Source: RYN-230 sp963768945
GTDB lineage: Bacteria; Actinomycetota; Actinomycetes; Streptosporangiales; Streptosporangiaceae
Length of the DNA stretch: 64,000 nt
Direction of reading: 5' to 3'
Assembly: GCA_963768945.1 (NCBI GenBank)
Contig: CAVYJW010000005.1
Span: 248,001-312,000 of the forward strand
The stretch's first letter is position 1. Each line of letters starts with the position of its first letter. Shown here in pieces: positions 56,577-64,000 of the stretch. The notes under the pieces were generated by a model. That model was not told the origin of the DNA. It saw only the letters and a list, made by a program, of their open reading frames with translations, and searched no databases. Position numbers and translations under genes: made by a program.

Positions 56577-57674
56577 GTGACGAAACAGGGCCGGGTCAGT
56601 GCGCCAGGCCGGCTGAGCGGGCCGGTCGCGGGGAGCGACAGCGCCGCCACCGCGACCGCCGAGCCGGAGAACACGCTGCTGCCCGACGAACCGCTGCGTG
56701 ATCTGGCCCTCCGCCACGGGCTCAAGCAGACCGCGGTCGTGCCGCCCCTGCGCAGCTACGTGGTGGATATCTGGCAGCGGCGGCACTTCATCAGCGGGTT
56801 CGCCACCGCGCGGAACATCGCGATGTACACCGAGGCGCGCCTCGGCCAGCTGTGGCAGGTGCTCACCCCGCTGCTCAACGCGGGTGTCTACTACCTGATC
56901 TTCGGGCTGCTGCTGGGCACCAACCGGGGGGTGCCGGACTACGTTTCCTTCCTGGTTACGGGCGTCTTCGTGTTCAACTTCACCCAGCGGGCGTTCATCA
57001 CCTGCTCCACGGTGATCCGGGATACCCTGCCCCTGATCAGGGCGCTGCCCTTCCCGCGGGCCTGCCTGCCGCTCGGTTACGTGATGATCGAGTTGCAGCA
57101 GCTGATCCTGTCCTTCGCGGTGCTGTTCGTCATCGTGGTGGTCGCCGGCGAGCCGGTGACCCCTTACTGGCTGCTGATCTTCCCCGTCCTGGTCCTGCAG
57201 ACCATCTTCAACGTCGGGTGCGGGTTCATCCTGGCCCGCTGGGGCGCCAGCATCGACGACGTCAGCCAGCTGCTCCCGTTCATCGTGCGGACCTGGATGT
57301 ACACCTCGGGCGTGCTGTTCAGCCTGCAGACGCTGACGCTGACGTTCACCGGCAAGCTGCACGATCATCCGGCCCTTGCGTACCTGCTGCAGATCAACCC
57401 GGCCGCGGTCTACATCACCCTGATCCGGTACGCGCTGCTGGAGAAGTACCGGATTGCGCTGCCCGGCGCCAAGCCGTACAACCACGCCAAGTGCGTGCTG
57501 TACCGGGCGTTCCCCGGCAACCCGAACTACGTGTACAACAGCGCCTATTGCCATCCGAGTACCCTGCCCAGCATCCCCAGCCTGTGGGTGTGGGGCGTCG
57601 GCTGGGCCCTGCTGGTCGTCGTCCTCGGATTCCTGTTCTTCTGGCGGGCGGAGGCGAGGTACGGCCGTGGCTGA
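56577..57674 (+). CDS. ABC-2 type permease of a polysaccharide/teichoic-acid-like exporter
   Basis: A 365-residue membrane protein with six helices. The cytoplasmic start SYVVDIWQRRHFISGFATARNIAMYTEARLGQLWQVLTPLLNAGVYYLIFGLLLGTNRG is typical of TagG/Wzm permeases, followed by YVSFLVTGVFVFNFTQRAFI and RALPFPRACLPLGYVMIELQQL. A 60-residue extracytoplasmic loop near the C-terminus has conserved-looking Cys (HAKCVLY, AYCHP). GTG 56577. It overlaps the ATPase gene by 8 bases, forming one exporter. Confidence 0.88.
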   Translation: MTKQGRVSAPGRLSGPVAGSDSAATATAEPENTLLPDEPLRDLALRHGLKQTAVVPPLRSYVVDIWQRRHFISGFATARNIAMYTEARLGQLWQVLTPLLNAGVYYLIFGLLLGTNRGVPDYVSFLVTGVFVFNFTQRAFITCSTVIRDTLPLIRALPFPRACLPLGYVMIELQQLILSFAVLFVIVVVAGEPVTPYWLLIFPVLVLQTIFNVGCGFILARWGASIDDVSQLLPFIVRTWMYTSGVLFSLQTLTLTFTGKLHDHPALAYLLQINPAAVYITLIRYALLEKYRIALPGAKPYNHAKCVLYRAFPGNPNYVYNSAYCHPSTLPSIPSLWVWGVGWALLVVVLGFLFFWRAEARYGRG

Positions 57675-58479
57675 GCAGCCGATGGTGGTCGTGGACGGCC
57701 TGCACGTGGTGTACCGCGTGTACGGCAGCAACGCGGACAAGGGCACCGCGGCCACCGCGCTGCTGCGGCTGATCAAACGGCAGCGGCGGCCGTCCATCCG
57801 CGAGGTCCACGCGATCCGCGGCATGTCCTTCGTGGCCTACCGGGGCGACGCGGTCGGGGTCATCGGCCGGAACGGGTCGGGCAAGTCCACCCTGCTGCGC
57901 GCGATCGCCGGGTTGCTGCCCGCGGAGCAGGGCGCCGTGTACACCGACGGCAACGCCGCGCTGCTGGGCGTGAACGCGGCGCTGCTGGAGGACCTCACCG
58001 GCGAGCGCAACGTGGTGCTCGGCTGCCTGGCCATGGGCATGACCAAGCAGGAAACCGCGGAGGCGAAACCCAAGATCGTGGAGTTCTCCGGGGTCGGCGA
58101 CTTCATCAGCCTGCCGATGAAGGCCTACTCCACCGGCATGGGCGCCCGGCTGCGGTTCGCGATCGCCTCGGCCAAGAGCCACGACATCCTGCTCGTGGAC
58201 GAGGCGCTGGCCACCGGCGACGCCGAGTTCCAGCGCAAGAGCCACGACCGCATCGATGAGCTCAGGGCGCGAGCAGGCACGGTGTTCCTGGTCGCGCACC
58301 AGCTGGCCGAGATCGCCGAGACCTGCAACCGGGTCATCTGGCTGGAGAAAGGCGAGATCGTCAAGGCCGGGGACGACGTGCCCGGCATCCTCGACGACTA
58401 CCTGGTCGCGGCGGGCGGGGAGCCCCGTTTCCGCGAGGCCGCCGCGACCGCCAACTATCCCTCCTCAAGCAGCAGCTAG
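57667..58479 (+). CDS. ABC transporter ATP-binding protein (TagH/Wzt-like)
   Basis: A 270-residue ATPase. Walker A is GRNGSGKST, the signature YSTGMGARLRF, and Walker B ILLVDEALATGD, the Wzt/TagH subfamily pattern. The N-terminus has the KRQRRPSIREVHAIRGMSF segment of this group. There is no C-terminal polysaccharide-binding domain. GTG 57667 overlaps the permease stop. It powers export of a lipid-linked glycan. Confidence 0.93.
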   Translation: MAEQPMVVVDGLHVVYRVYGSNADKGTAATALLRLIKRQRRPSIREVHAIRGMSFVAYRGDAVGVIGRNGSGKSTLLRAIAGLLPAEQGAVYTDGNAALLGVNAALLEDLTGERNVVLGCLAMGMTKQETAEAKPKIVEFSGVGDFISLPMKAYSTGMGARLRFAIASAKSHDILLVDEALATGDAEFQRKSHDRIDELRARAGTVFLVAHQLAEIAETCNRVIWLEKGEIVKAGDDVPGILDDYLVAAGGEPRFREAAATANYPSSSSS

Positions 58480-58492
58480 GCCGCCTGCAGGC

Positions 58493-58550
58493 CGACCTGC
58501 TGCGGCCACCCTGCTGCCGGCCACCCTGCTGCTGGCGACCCTGCTGCCGG
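58493..58550. repeat. 15-nt intergenic tandem repeat, about 4 copies
   Basis: Copies of CCACCCTGCTGCCGG (58506-58520, 58521-58535, 58536-58550) and a truncated one before, directly after the ABC ATPase stop. Confidence 0.9.
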
Positions 58551-58593
58551 CCGGTACTGACCGACGGTGCTGCCCGACGGGCCTGGGTCGTGG

Positions 58594-59931
58594 TTACCTG
58601 AAAGCGTTCAGGCCGCTGGGCACGCCCAGCCCGGTCGGGCCGTCGTAGCCGGTCCCGGCGGTGCACAGGTACGTCCCGCAGCTGCCGTTCGAGCCGATCG
58701 TGATGTCCCGCAGGCCCGACACGTCCTGGTAGGGGAAACCGGCCGGGGCCGCTCCGGCCGGTTTGCCTCCCGGGTTGGCCAGCGCGTACACGGCCGCGAT
58801 GATCGGGCTCGACGCGCTGGTCCCGCCGAGCTGCTGCCAGCCCGCCGGCAGGCCCGCACCCGAGGGGGGGTAGGAGTCGTAGACGGCCGGCCCGGTCCGC
58901 GGGTCGGCGTCCGCCGCGACGTCGTTGTCGATCCGGGTCGAGCAGCCGCTGGCGAACGGCAGCTGCCAGGACGGCTGACCCTCCAGGGCCGAGCAGCCCG
59001 ACCCGGTCCCCTCGGTGGCGCCCAGGCTCCAGGCCTTCTCCTCGGTCCGCCTGTTGCCCTTCATCCACAGCGTGGTCCCGCCGACCGCGGTCACGTAAGG
59101 CGAGACAGCCGGATACTGGGTTCCGTACCCGTCGTCGCCGGACGCCACGGTGATCGCCACACCGGGGTGGTCGAAGTGGCTGTCGTAGCTGGCCTCGGTG
59201 CTGAACTCAGATCCGCCCCAGCTGTTGGAGATGAACCTGGCTCCCAGCCGGACCGCGGTGTCCTCGGCGGCGCTCAGCGCGCCGATCGTCGTGTTGTTCG
59301 CCTCGACCAGCAGGATCCTGCAGTGCGGGCAGATCGCGGAGACCATGTCCAGGTCCAGCGACTCCTCCTCGGCCCAGCCGGAATTGCCCTTCGGGAACGA
59401 GGCGGTCGTGCCCTTCTGGTTGACCACACGCAGGCACTTAGAGGACGTCGCGCAGGCCGGGATCCCGTAGTAGCTCCGGTACTTAGCCAGGTCACTGGCC
59501 GCGTGCCAGTCGTTGTAGGCGTCCACGACCGCGATGGTGTCCTTGCTGGACGCGTTGGCGGCCGAGCTCAGCCCGTAGGCGGATCGCAGCTGGCCTGGGG
59601 ACAGGGTCCCCGACGCCGGCCGGCTGGCCTTCGCCGCCGGAGACGCCGCGGAGTGCACCACGATGGAGCACTGCATCACGCCGGGCGACGAGGGCTGCGG
59701 GCAGACCTGCGCGTAGCCGCTGGGCAGATGAGCCTCGTGATGGGCTCTGGCGAACCGGGGCGCCGCCGACGGCCCGGAGGCGGCGGCGTGCGACGAGGCG
59801 CTGGCCGGCACCGCGGCAAGGGCGCCCACGGTCAGGGCGCCCACGGTCAGGGCGCCCACGGTCAGGCCCGCGGCGGCCGCGAGCACTCCCGCCCGCCGCC
59901 CCGCCCCCCGCGGGAACACGACTACTGGCAT
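58594..59931 (-). CDS. Secreted S53 (sedolisin) serine-carboxyl peptidase
   Basis: A 445-residue extracellular acid peptidase. The signal peptide carries a 15-nt array (TVGAL three times). The catalytic domain has the Glu/Asp region GWAEEESLDLDMVSAICP at about residue 187, NSWGGSEFS, the Asp in NDVAADADP, and GGTSASSPI with the nucleophile Ser at about 370. GGAGG lies five bases before ATG 59931. There is a short prodomain. A subtilisin-inhibitor-like gene lies 2.4 kb downstream. Confidence 0.9.
   Translation of the reverse strand: MPVVVFPRGAGRRAGVLAAAAGLTVGALTVGALTVGALAAVPASASSHAAASGPSAAPRFARAHHEAHLPSGYAQVCPQPSSPGVMQCSIVVHSAASPAAKASRPASGTLSPGQLRSAYGLSSAANASSKDTIAVVDAYNDWHAASDLAKYRSYYGIPACATSSKCLRVVNQKGTTASFPKGNSGWAEEESLDLDMVSAICPHCRILLVEANNTTIGALSAAEDTAVRLGARFISNSWGGSEFSTEASYDSHFDHPGVAITVASGDDGYGTQYPAVSPYVTAVGGTTLWMKGNRRTEEKAWSLGATEGTGSGCSALEGQPSWQLPFASGCSTRIDNDVAADADPRTGPAVYDSYPPSGAGLPAGWQQLGGTSASSPIIAAVYALANPGGKPAGAAPAGFPYQDVSGLRDITIGSNGSCGTYLCTAGTGYDGPTGLGVPSGLNAFR
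59825..59869 (-). repeat. 15-nt tandem repeat, 3 copies, in the S53 signal peptide
   Basis: CCCACGGTCAGGGCG twice exactly plus one near copy on the plus strand; it encodes the hydrophobic TVGAL repeats of the signal peptide. Confidence 0.92.
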
Positions 59932-60228
59932 GAATCCTCCAGAGGGCACGCATGCGCATGCCTGTGGATGGGGCCGGGAAGGGCCGGCGTGGCGGCGGGG
60001 GCTTGCGTCAGGAGCGCGGGCAGCACACGGTCGGCGTAACCCGCTCCCGGGATGGCACCGTAGATTCATACCACTTTTCCGGCTTCTGCCCGGCTGGCTT
60101 CACCAGAGGTATACGTACCGTTCCGCACCCGGGGTGACGCGCGCCGCTCACACGCGGCGCCGCCCCGTCAGCGGGACACGGCGCCGCGCGCTCAGCGGGA
60201 TGGCCAGAGGGACGCACGTGCCGCCCGG

Positions 60229-62268
60229 TCAGCGGGACGCGGGACGCAGCTGCAGCAGCATACGGGTCCCGCGGTCCTCCCGGGACGAGGCGGCGACCTC
60301 GCCGCCCTGCGCCCGGGCCAGCTGGCGCACGATGTACAAGCCGAGGCCGATGCCGCCGAACCGGCGCCGGTCTCCGGTCTCACCCTGGACGAAGCGCTCG
60401 AAGATCCGCTCGTGGTCACCGGGGGCGATGCCGATGCCCTCGTCTTCCACGGTGACCTCGATCCAGTTACCGGCGAGCCGGGCGGCCACGGTGACGGTGC
60501 CGCCGCCCGGGGAGTACTTGAACGCGTTCTCCAGCAGCTGGCCCACGATGATGTCGGTGGCCATCGGGTCGCCGTAGGCGGGCGGCAGGCCGTCCGGAAT
60601 GTCAGCGGCCAGCGTGTGCGCCTCGGACAGCGGGCGGAACGCGACCGCGGTCCCGCGCAGCAGCGCGGCCAGGTCGAACGGCCCGTTGGTCACGGTCAGC
60701 TGGTCCGCGCCGGCCCGCGAGCCGAGCAGCAGCTGCTCGACCAGGCGCCCCAGGGAGCCGGCCCGGTCGGCGATGGTCTGCACCGCCGCACGCCGCTCCT
60801 GGTCGCTCAGCTTGTCCCACCGGCTGGCCAGCGTGCTGGCGAAACCCTGCACCACGGTGATGGGGGTGCGCAGCTCGTGGCTGGTGGTGGCCAGGAAGAG
60901 GTCCTTGGCCTCCTCCAGCTCCTTGGCCGCGGTCACGTCGCGGAAGTCGATGACGCGCTCGTCCCGCCCGTCCAGCTCGTTGCAGAGCACGTCCAGCCAG
61001 CGGCCGTTGGGCAGCCGGTGGGTCAGCTTGCCATCGGCCGGTTCCGGCACGGGGAACGGCGGCGGGCTCCCGGCGACCTCCGCGGCGGACAGCCCGGTGA
61101 GCTCGTGCGCGGCCGGGTTCCACTGCCGGATGAGGCCGTCGGTGTCCAGCACGGCGATGCCGTCCGCGCTGGCGTCGATGACCGCACGCTCATGGGCCCG
61201 CTGCCGGACCACCTCTTCGAAGGCCATCGCGTTGCTGAGCGCAACGCTGGCATGGCCGGCCATCAGCTCGAGCAGTTCCAGCTCGACGTGCCCGACTTCC
61301 CGCCCGCTGTACAGGGCGTAGAGCGCGCCGTACGGCCGGCCGCCCACGTGCGACAGGCTGAGCGCGATCGTGTGCAGGCCGGGCAGCGCGGACCAGATCA
61401 GGTCGTCGAAGCCGCCGGATCCCCCGGTGGCCATCATCACGGTCTGCCCCGACCGCATCAGCTGGCCGACCAGGCTGGTCTCCAGGTCGGCGCTGCGGCC
61501 GCGCAGGCTGACGGGCAGGCCGTCCATGCTCACCAGGCGCAGCTTGCCGTCCTCGATCAGCACGAATCCGCCCGCGTCCGCGGTGGTCAGCTCGCGCAGG
61601 CTGGCCGCGATCCGGTCCAGCACCGCTTCCAGGTCACGCTGGGCGTTCATGTCGGCAACCACGTCGCCGAGCCGCCGGATCACCCGGGCGCGCTGCGCGA
61701 TCTGGTATTTGGCCGCGTCGTCCTCGCCGTCGCGGTGGCAGACGTTCACCCAGCCGAGCATCTCGCCGTCACGGCCGGTCAGCGCGCTGATGTCGATGCG
61801 CAGGTCGATCAGGCTGCCGTCCTTGCAGGCCCGGCGGGTCGCGAACGAGATCTGGCCGCCGCTGCGCACCCGCTCCAGCACCGCGTTGTGCTCGGCCTGC
61901 AGCTCCTCGGGGATGATCGGCGGCTCCAGGCCGAGGACCGCGCCCGCGGGCCAGCCGAACATCCGCTCGGCGGCCGGGTTCCAGAGCAGGACGCTGCGGT
62001 CGGTGCTGAACGCGACGATAGCGTCGGCGGCACTTTCGATGACCGCCCACGCTGTCGCGTCTACCCGGTTCTGCCCGGTCGCCTGCTGCGGGCCCACAAC
62101 ATCATGGTGCCATCCCGGGACGTTCCTGGCGCGCCATTCCTCCGTGCCTTCGGTGAGGGCCTCACCCGTCCGCAGCCGGGCGCGGGTACGGGCCGCATCC
62201 GGCTGGGAGAAGACGACCCTTTCCGACCGGGCCGGCCGGTAGCCTCGCACCGGCAATGCACAAAGCAC
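60229..62268 (-). CDS. Multi-domain sensor histidine kinase (PAS-GAF-PAS-HisKA-HATPase)
   Basis: A 679-residue soluble kinase. PAS1 is at about residues 70-190 (AVIESAADAIVAFSTDRSVLLWNPAAERMFGW), GAF at about 215-360, PAS2 at about 365-470 (AVIDASADGIAVLDTDGLIRQWNPAAHELTG), and the HisKA phospho-His box is ATTSHELRTPITVVQGF near 490. The ATPase has the N box GQLLENAFKYSPG and GGIGLGLYIVRQLA. No membrane helices, so it senses an internal signal. GTG 62268 is the longest start; GTG 62097 is an alternative. No response regulator is adjacent. Confidence 0.88.
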   Translation of the reverse strand: MLCALPVRGYRPARSERVVFSQPDAARTRARLRTGEALTEGTEEWRARNVPGWHHDVVGPQQATGQNRVDATAWAVIESAADAIVAFSTDRSVLLWNPAAERMFGWPAGAVLGLEPPIIPEELQAEHNAVLERVRSGGQISFATRRACKDGSLIDLRIDISALTGRDGEMLGWVNVCHRDGEDDAAKYQIAQRARVIRRLGDVVADMNAQRDLEAVLDRIAASLRELTTADAGGFVLIEDGKLRLVSMDGLPVSLRGRSADLETSLVGQLMRSGQTVMMATGGSGGFDDLIWSALPGLHTIALSLSHVGGRPYGALYALYSGREVGHVELELLELMAGHASVALSNAMAFEEVVRQRAHERAVIDASADGIAVLDTDGLIRQWNPAAHELTGLSAAEVAGSPPPFPVPEPADGKLTHRLPNGRWLDVLCNELDGRDERVIDFRDVTAAKELEEAKDLFLATTSHELRTPITVVQGFASTLASRWDKLSDQERRAAVQTIADRAGSLGRLVEQLLLGSRAGADQLTVTNGPFDLAALLRGTAVAFRPLSEAHTLAADIPDGLPPAYGDPMATDIIVGQLLENAFKYSPGGGTVTVAARLAGNWIEVTVEDEGIGIAPGDHERIFERFVQGETGDRRRFGGIGLGLYIVRQLARAQGGEVAASSREDRGTRMLLQLRPASR

Positions 62269-62337
62269 TTACGTCACGGTCAAACCGGTGGCCGCGGACC
62301 GGAACCGCGGGAACCGGCGGGCGCCCGGGAGCGTCAC

Positions 62338-62823
62338 ATGGGCATGAAGTTCTCCTTGCGGCACGCACGATGGAGCGCCGGCTACCCGCTGGCCGCCATG
62401 CTGTGCGTGATCACGGCGGCCGCCTGCGGCAGTGCCACCAGCACCGGCCCGGCCTCCGGGCCTTCGGCGTCCCCGGCCAAGGTCTCGCTCACCGTGGTGG
62501 TCACGCCGACCCCGGGGGCCGCGCCCCAGCGGTGGACCCTGCGCTGCGATCCGGCCGGCGGGACCCACCCCGACGCCAAGGCTGCCTGCCGCGCGCTGCT
62601 GGGCGCCAAGAACCCGTTCGCGCCGATCCCCCGCGGCATCATGTGCCCGATGATCGCGGCGGGCCCGCAGCGGGCCACGATCAGCGGGACCTTCTTCGGC
62701 CAGCATGTCGAGTCGGACTTCTCCCGGGCCGGGTGCGAGGCCGCGCGCTGGGCCGAACTCGGCGTAGTGTTCGGGCCTATCGGCACCGGGACCGGCGCCG
62801 CCTCCGGGTCACCCGTGCACTGA
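62338..62823 (+). CDS. Subtilisin-inhibitor-like (SSI family, I16) secreted protein
   Basis: A 161-residue secreted inhibitor. The signal ends near AAACGS, so it may be lipid-anchored. The domain WTLRCDPAGGTHPDAKAACRALL ... RGIMCPMIAAGPQRATISGTFFGQHVESDFSRAGCEAARW matches SSI, with four Cys in the two-disulfide order and the reactive loop CPM-I, where Met is the probable P1. GGGAG lies upstream of ATG 62338. It blocks serine peptidases of the subtilisin type. Confidence 0.88.
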   Translation: MGMKFSLRHARWSAGYPLAAMLCVITAAACGSATSTGPASGPSASPAKVSLTVVVTPTPGAAPQRWTLRCDPAGGTHPDAKAACRALLGAKNPFAPIPRGIMCPMIAAGPQRATISGTFFGQHVESDFSRAGCEAARWAELGVVFGPIGTGTGAASGSPVH

Positions 62824-62858
62824 ACTACCGTCAGCCGGCGCTGGTCGGGTGACGCTGA

Positions 62859-63827
62859 TCAGCGGAGCAGCCGGGACATCCGCCGGTCGGCGAGCGGCTT
62901 GCCGCCGGTCTGGCAGGCCGGGCAGTACTGCAGCGCGGAGTCAGCGAACGAGACCTCCCGCACCGTGTCGCCGCACACCGGGCACGGCTCCCCGGCCCGG
63001 CCGTGCACGCGCAGCCCCGACTTCTTCTCGGCCTTCAGGTCGCCGGCGGCCAGGCCGGCCGACCGTTCCACGGCCTCCCGGAGTGTGGCGGTGATGGCCG
63101 CGTGCAGTTCCTTGACCTCGTCCTCGGTGAAGCTGCTGGCCAGCTTGAACGGGGACATCCTGGCCGCGTGGAGCACCTCGTCGGAGTAGGCGTTGCCGAT
63201 CCCAGCGATGATCTTCTGGTCCCGGAGCACGCCCTTGATCTGGGTGCGCCGGCCGGCCAGCATCCTGGCCAGTTCGCCGGCCGAGAACGAGTTCGCGAGC
63301 GGGTCGGGGCCGAGCGCGGCCACCCCGGGCACCTCGGCCGGGTCGGTCACCAGGTAGACGGCCAGGCGCTTCTTGGTGCCCGCCTCGGTCAGGTCGAAGC
63401 CGGTGCCGTCGGTGAACCGCAGCCGGAAGCCGAGCGGGCCCTTGCCGGGGCGCGGCGGCGCCTCGGGCAGGTTCTCGCGCCAGCGCAGCCACCCCGCCCG
63501 GGCCAGGTGGATGATCAGGTGCAGGGGCCCGTCAACGGCCTGGCTGGCGTGCCCGTCGGCGGCCTGGCTGGCGTGCCTGTCAGCGGCCTGGCTGGCCTGC
63601 CCGCCGGCGGCCTGGCTGGCCTGCCCGTCCTGCGGCACCGCCACCAGGTCCAGGAATTTCCCGTGCCGCTGCGTGTCGGTGATCAGCCGGCCGCGCAGGG
63701 CGGTCAGGTCGGGACGGTAGGTCTTGAGAACCGAGATAGCCGCACTGTCGGCGCGGTCGATGACGAGCCCGTCCGCCCGCTGCCGCAGGAAGCGGGCTAG
63801 CGACTCCACCTCGGGAAGTTCCGGCAT
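62859..63827 (-). CDS. Fpg/Nei-family DNA glycosylase
   Basis: A 322-residue base-excision repair enzyme. MPELPEVE provides the catalytic N-terminal Pro and Glu; the H2TH region is GVLRDQKIIAGIGNAYSDEVLHAARMSPF; the zinc finger is EPCPVCGDTVREVSFADSALQYCPACQ. It removes oxidised bases and nicks the abasic site. A 24-nt array (63537-63632) inserts QASQAADG repeats between strands of the N-terminal domain, which is unusual. ATG 63827. Confidence 0.92.
   Translation of the reverse strand: MPELPEVESLARFLRQRADGLVIDRADSAAISVLKTYRPDLTALRGRLITDTQRHGKFLDLVAVPQDGQASQAAGGQASQAADRHASQAADGHASQAVDGPLHLIIHLARAGWLRWRENLPEAPPRPGKGPLGFRLRFTDGTGFDLTEAGTKKRLAVYLVTDPAEVPGVAALGPDPLANSFSAGELARMLAGRRTQIKGVLRDQKIIAGIGNAYSDEVLHAARMSPFKLASSFTEDEVKELHAAITATLREAVERSAGLAAGDLKAEKKSGLRVHGRAGEPCPVCGDTVREVSFADSALQYCPACQTGGKPLADRRMSRLLR
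63537..63632 (-). repeat. 24-nt tandem repeat, 4 copies, in the Fpg/Nei gene
   Basis: Four copies of a unit starting GGCCTGGCTGGC, with small differences, encoding QASQAADG-type octapeptides in a loop of the catalytic domain. Confidence 0.92.
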
Positions 63828-63883
63828 GGTAACGATTCTGCCTGCTGCCCTGGGATGTTCGCGCCACCGCCGGCTCGCGGATT

Positions 63884-63900
63884 GTTATCGCACCGATAAC
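63884..63900. promoter_or_regulatory. Palindrome GTTATCG-CAC-CGATAAC
   Basis: A perfect 7-bp inverted repeat in an AT-rich pocket, 31 bases upstream of ATG 63932. It looks like a repressor site for the gene leaving the window. Confidence 0.5.
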
Positions 63901-63931
63901 GGCTGGCCCGTGGTCATGTCACGCTCACGCC

Positions 63932-64000
63932 ATGATCATGGACCGCGCGGGCCAGATCCGCGCGCAGGAGGTAGCGGCAGAGGTCCGCGCGCAGAAGGTT
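63932..64000 (+). CDS. Possible start of a gene continuing beyond the window
   Basis: ATG 63932 opens an uninterrupted frame to the window edge (MIMDRAGQIRAQEVAAEVRA, then QKV). It follows a clean palindrome and an AT-rich pocket, which suggests a real start, but only 23 codons are visible and no family is recognisable. Confidence 0.3.
   Translation, partial: MIMDRAGQIRAQEVAAEVRAQKV

Overview
The window is G+C-rich throughout, with actinobacterial hallmarks: the bacterial proteasome activator Bpa, a tadA/TadA-associated pair, SigE-type ECF sigma factor, a DUF4032 gene, many GTG starts, and a Streptomyces-type subtilisin inhibitor. I read it as chromosomal DNA of a non-mycobacterial actinobacterium (Streptomyces/Streptosporangiales-like); the genus cannot be fixed from sequence alone. 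There is no integrase, transposase, CRISPR array or phage module, so this looks like ordinary chromosome with accessory patches.

Layout. 0-11.9 kb: tail of a large LuxR regulator, GNAT acetyltransferase, LysM wall protein, TetR/MFS-efflux pair, esterase, tRNA-Ser(CGA), tadA and partner, a PH-domain membrane protein with a 50-residue companion, and a DMT exporter divergent from an XRE-cupin regulator across a long palindrome. 12-14.5 kb: convergent UDP-xylose synthase and UDP-glucose dehydrogenase, which together convert UDP-glucose to UDP-xylose. 14.7-20 kb: DUF4032 protein, small membrane/lipoproteins, a MazEF-type toxin-antitoxin pair, tRNA-Ser(GCU). 20-26.3 kb: acyl-CoA ligase, ECF sigma factor, a Cys-rich protein coupled to a MauE-like membrane protein, an AAA ATPase. 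26.6-35.6 kb: secreted NHL-like protein, CtaG, MFS transporter, tRNA-Ser(UGA), K+ channel, SDR, several small proteins, metallophosphoesterase. 35.8-40.1 kb: hen1-pnkp RNA-repair operon. 40-46.7 kb: EspI-like MinD ATPase, quinone oxidoreductase, Bpa, prephenate dehydratase, and an RHH / Doc-Clp_N toxin-antitoxin-like operon. 46.9-58.5 kb: cell-envelope and signalling genes (GT2, STAS factor, arginine deiminase, anti-sigma-type kinase, two tandem GT-C-like membrane proteins, MarR regulator, ABC polysaccharide exporter). 58.6-63.8 kb: secreted S53 peptidase, multi-domain histidine kinase, subtilisin inhibitor, Fpg/Nei glycosylase.

Most striking features. (1) A pervasive pattern of short tandem duplications, very often with a 15-nt period, sits in at least a dozen unrelated loci: in coding linkers and termini always as multiples of 3, and also between genes. 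(2) The RHH plus degenerate-Doc/Clp_N fusion operon has its own palindromic operator and three in-frame start sites. (3) The Pnkp/Hen1 RNA-repair operon has repeat-expanded linkers in both proteins. (4) A Cys-rich protein is translationally coupled to a MauE-like redox membrane protein. Gene starts were chosen from Shine-Dalgarno sites, -10 boxes and family N-termini; several remain uncertain and are flagged.
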